A DNA stretch of 13,121 bases from Candidatus Latescibacterota bacterium. GTDB taxonomy: Bacteria > Latescibacterota > UBA2968 > GCA-2709665. Below, one piece after another: positions 12,438 to 13,121 of the stretch. The stretch spans positions 1 through 13,121 of the forward strand of contig JASLMQ010000092.1 of assembly GCA_030746455.1 (NCBI GenBank), read 5' to 3'. Position numbers and translations under genes: made by a program. The first letter of the stretch is position 1; each line of letters starts with the position of its first letter. A model generated the notes under the pieces. The model was not told where the DNA came from. It did no database searches and worked only from the letters and a program-made list of their open reading frames with translations.

Positions 12438-13121
12438 ATGGACTACCGCCGTTTAGGCCTCGCCGGCGTCAAGGTCTCCCCCATCTGCCTGGGCACCGCC
12501 TTCCGCGGTCAGGATGACGAAGCCATCTGCATCCGCACGATCGAGCGCGCCATCGATCTCGGCTGCAACTTCATCGACACGGCCAACTTCTACGGGCGCG
12601 GGCGTTCCGAGTCCATCGTGGGCAAGGCGCTGAAAGGCAAGCGTGAAGACATCGTGCTCGCCAGCAAGGTCTGCAGTCCCATGGGCGACGGCCCGAACGA
12701 TCGAGGGCTCTCCCGTTTCGCCATCGTGCGCGAAGTCGAGCGCAGCTTGACGCGGCTCGAGACCGATCACCTGGACCTCTACATCCTCCACCAGTTCGAT
12801 CCCCACGTGCGCCAGGAGGAGACCATGCGCACCTTGGACGACCTGGTCCGTCAGGGGAAGGTCCGCTACGTGGGCATCAGCAACTTCAGCGCGTCTCAGC
12901 TCACCCAGACCCTCTGGGTCTGCGACAACGGCTCCCTCGAATCCCCCGTGTCCCTCCAGAGCTGCTACAACCTGCTAGCGCGCATTGACATCGAGTCCGA
13001 GGTGATGCCCCTGTGCAGGCGGCACGGCGTCGGCATCACGACCTTCAGCCCGCTGGCCATCGGGCTGCTCACCGGTCGATTCAGGCGCGGGCAGCCGTTC
13101 CCCGCGGACACGCCCTGGGGG
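12438..13121 (+). CDS. Aldo/keto reductase, 3'-truncated by the window edge
   Basis: The reading frame is open from ATG 12438 to the last base, giving 228 residues with no stop, so perhaps 90-110 residues continue outside. MDYRRLGLAGVKVSPICLGTAFRG is a typical start for the AKR11/12-like group. The catalytic tetrad is Asp47 (FIDTANFYG), Tyr52, Lys77 (VLASKVC) and His118 (DLYILHQFDP). Cofactor-binding strands are also visible: VGISNFSASQL, SLQSCYNLL and ITTFSPLAIGLLTGRF. AGGAG (12427-12431) lies 6 bases before the ATG. The substrate is unknown. The upstream aldo/keto reductase and Gfo/Idh/MocA genes suggest a carbohydrate redox neighbourhood. Confidence 0.93.
   Translation, partial: MDYRRLGLAGVKVSPICLGTAFRGQDDEAICIRTIERAIDLGCNFIDTANFYGRGRSESIVGKALKGKREDIVLASKVCSPMGDGPNDRGLSRFAIVREVERSLTRLETDHLDLYILHQFDPHVRQEETMRTLDDLVRQGKVRYVGISNFSASQLTQTLWVCDNGSLESPVSLQSCYNLLARIDIESEVMPLCRRHGVGITTFSPLAIGLLTGRFRRGQPFPADTPWG

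Noticed and set aside
11385..13121. Recent tandem duplication of aldo/keto reductase genes
   Set aside because: Apart from catalytic and cofactor motifs, the two proteins differ widely, including their N-termini, so they belong to different subfamilies.

Overview
The window is GC-rich, tightly packed bacterial DNA. Thirteen protein genes all lie on the + strand, and the last one runs off the right edge. There are no rRNA or tRNA genes, CRISPR arrays, transposases or phage genes. The gene content is a kelch propeller, an AGE epimerase, a sulfatase, a Gfo/Idh/MocA oxidoreductase and two aldo/keto reductases. That mix, together with the word-like intergenic repeats, resembles sugar- and sulfated-glycan-degrading lineages known mostly from metagenomes (Poribacteria, Latescibacteria, PVC-type bacteria). 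This placement is a guess; no marker gene is present.

Layout. (1) 1-1402: a good sigma70-type promoter (81-109) reads into a six-bladed cytosolic kelch protein. (2) 1500-3870: an AGE-family sugar epimerase/isomerase is translationally coupled to an MFS transporter of the MFSD4/NaGLT1-like type, a probable sugar uptake and isomerisation pair. (3) 4157-6044: a class IV PLP aminotransferase is followed by a serine/threonine dehydratase closely resembling animal SDS/SDSL. (4) 6243-7839: dodecin (flavin storage) is followed by a C69-family dipeptidase gene broken by one in-frame TAG, where the family usually has Tyr. (5) 7905-10050: a Cys-type sulfatase, then a 53-residue single-helix membrane protein that overlaps a SixA-type phosphohistidine phosphatase by 4 bp. 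(6) 10226-13121: a Gfo/Idh/MocA oxidoreductase and two aldo/keto reductases.

The signal that ordinary gene calls do not explain lies between the genes. Four consecutive large gaps on the right (6045-6242, 10051-10225, 11210-11384, 12366-12437) each carry degenerate arrays with a strict 7-bp period and a heptamer specific to that locus. In three gaps a left purine-rich array and a right pyrimidine-rich array flank a short core, and in two of these the arms are strongly complementary. A fifth gap (3871-4156) has a related design with 10-bp units at the ends of a 178-bp inverted-repeat element. The arrays sit at boundaries between gene groups and are absent from the tight junctions inside them. 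They look like a family of repeat elements that share an architecture rather than a sequence.

Together the genes suggest scavenging of sugars, sulfated compounds and peptides or amino acids: import and epimerisation, desulfation, NAD(P)-dependent oxidation or reduction of sugars, transamination, serine/threonine deamination, and a now damaged dipeptidase. Exact substrates cannot be read from the sequence.
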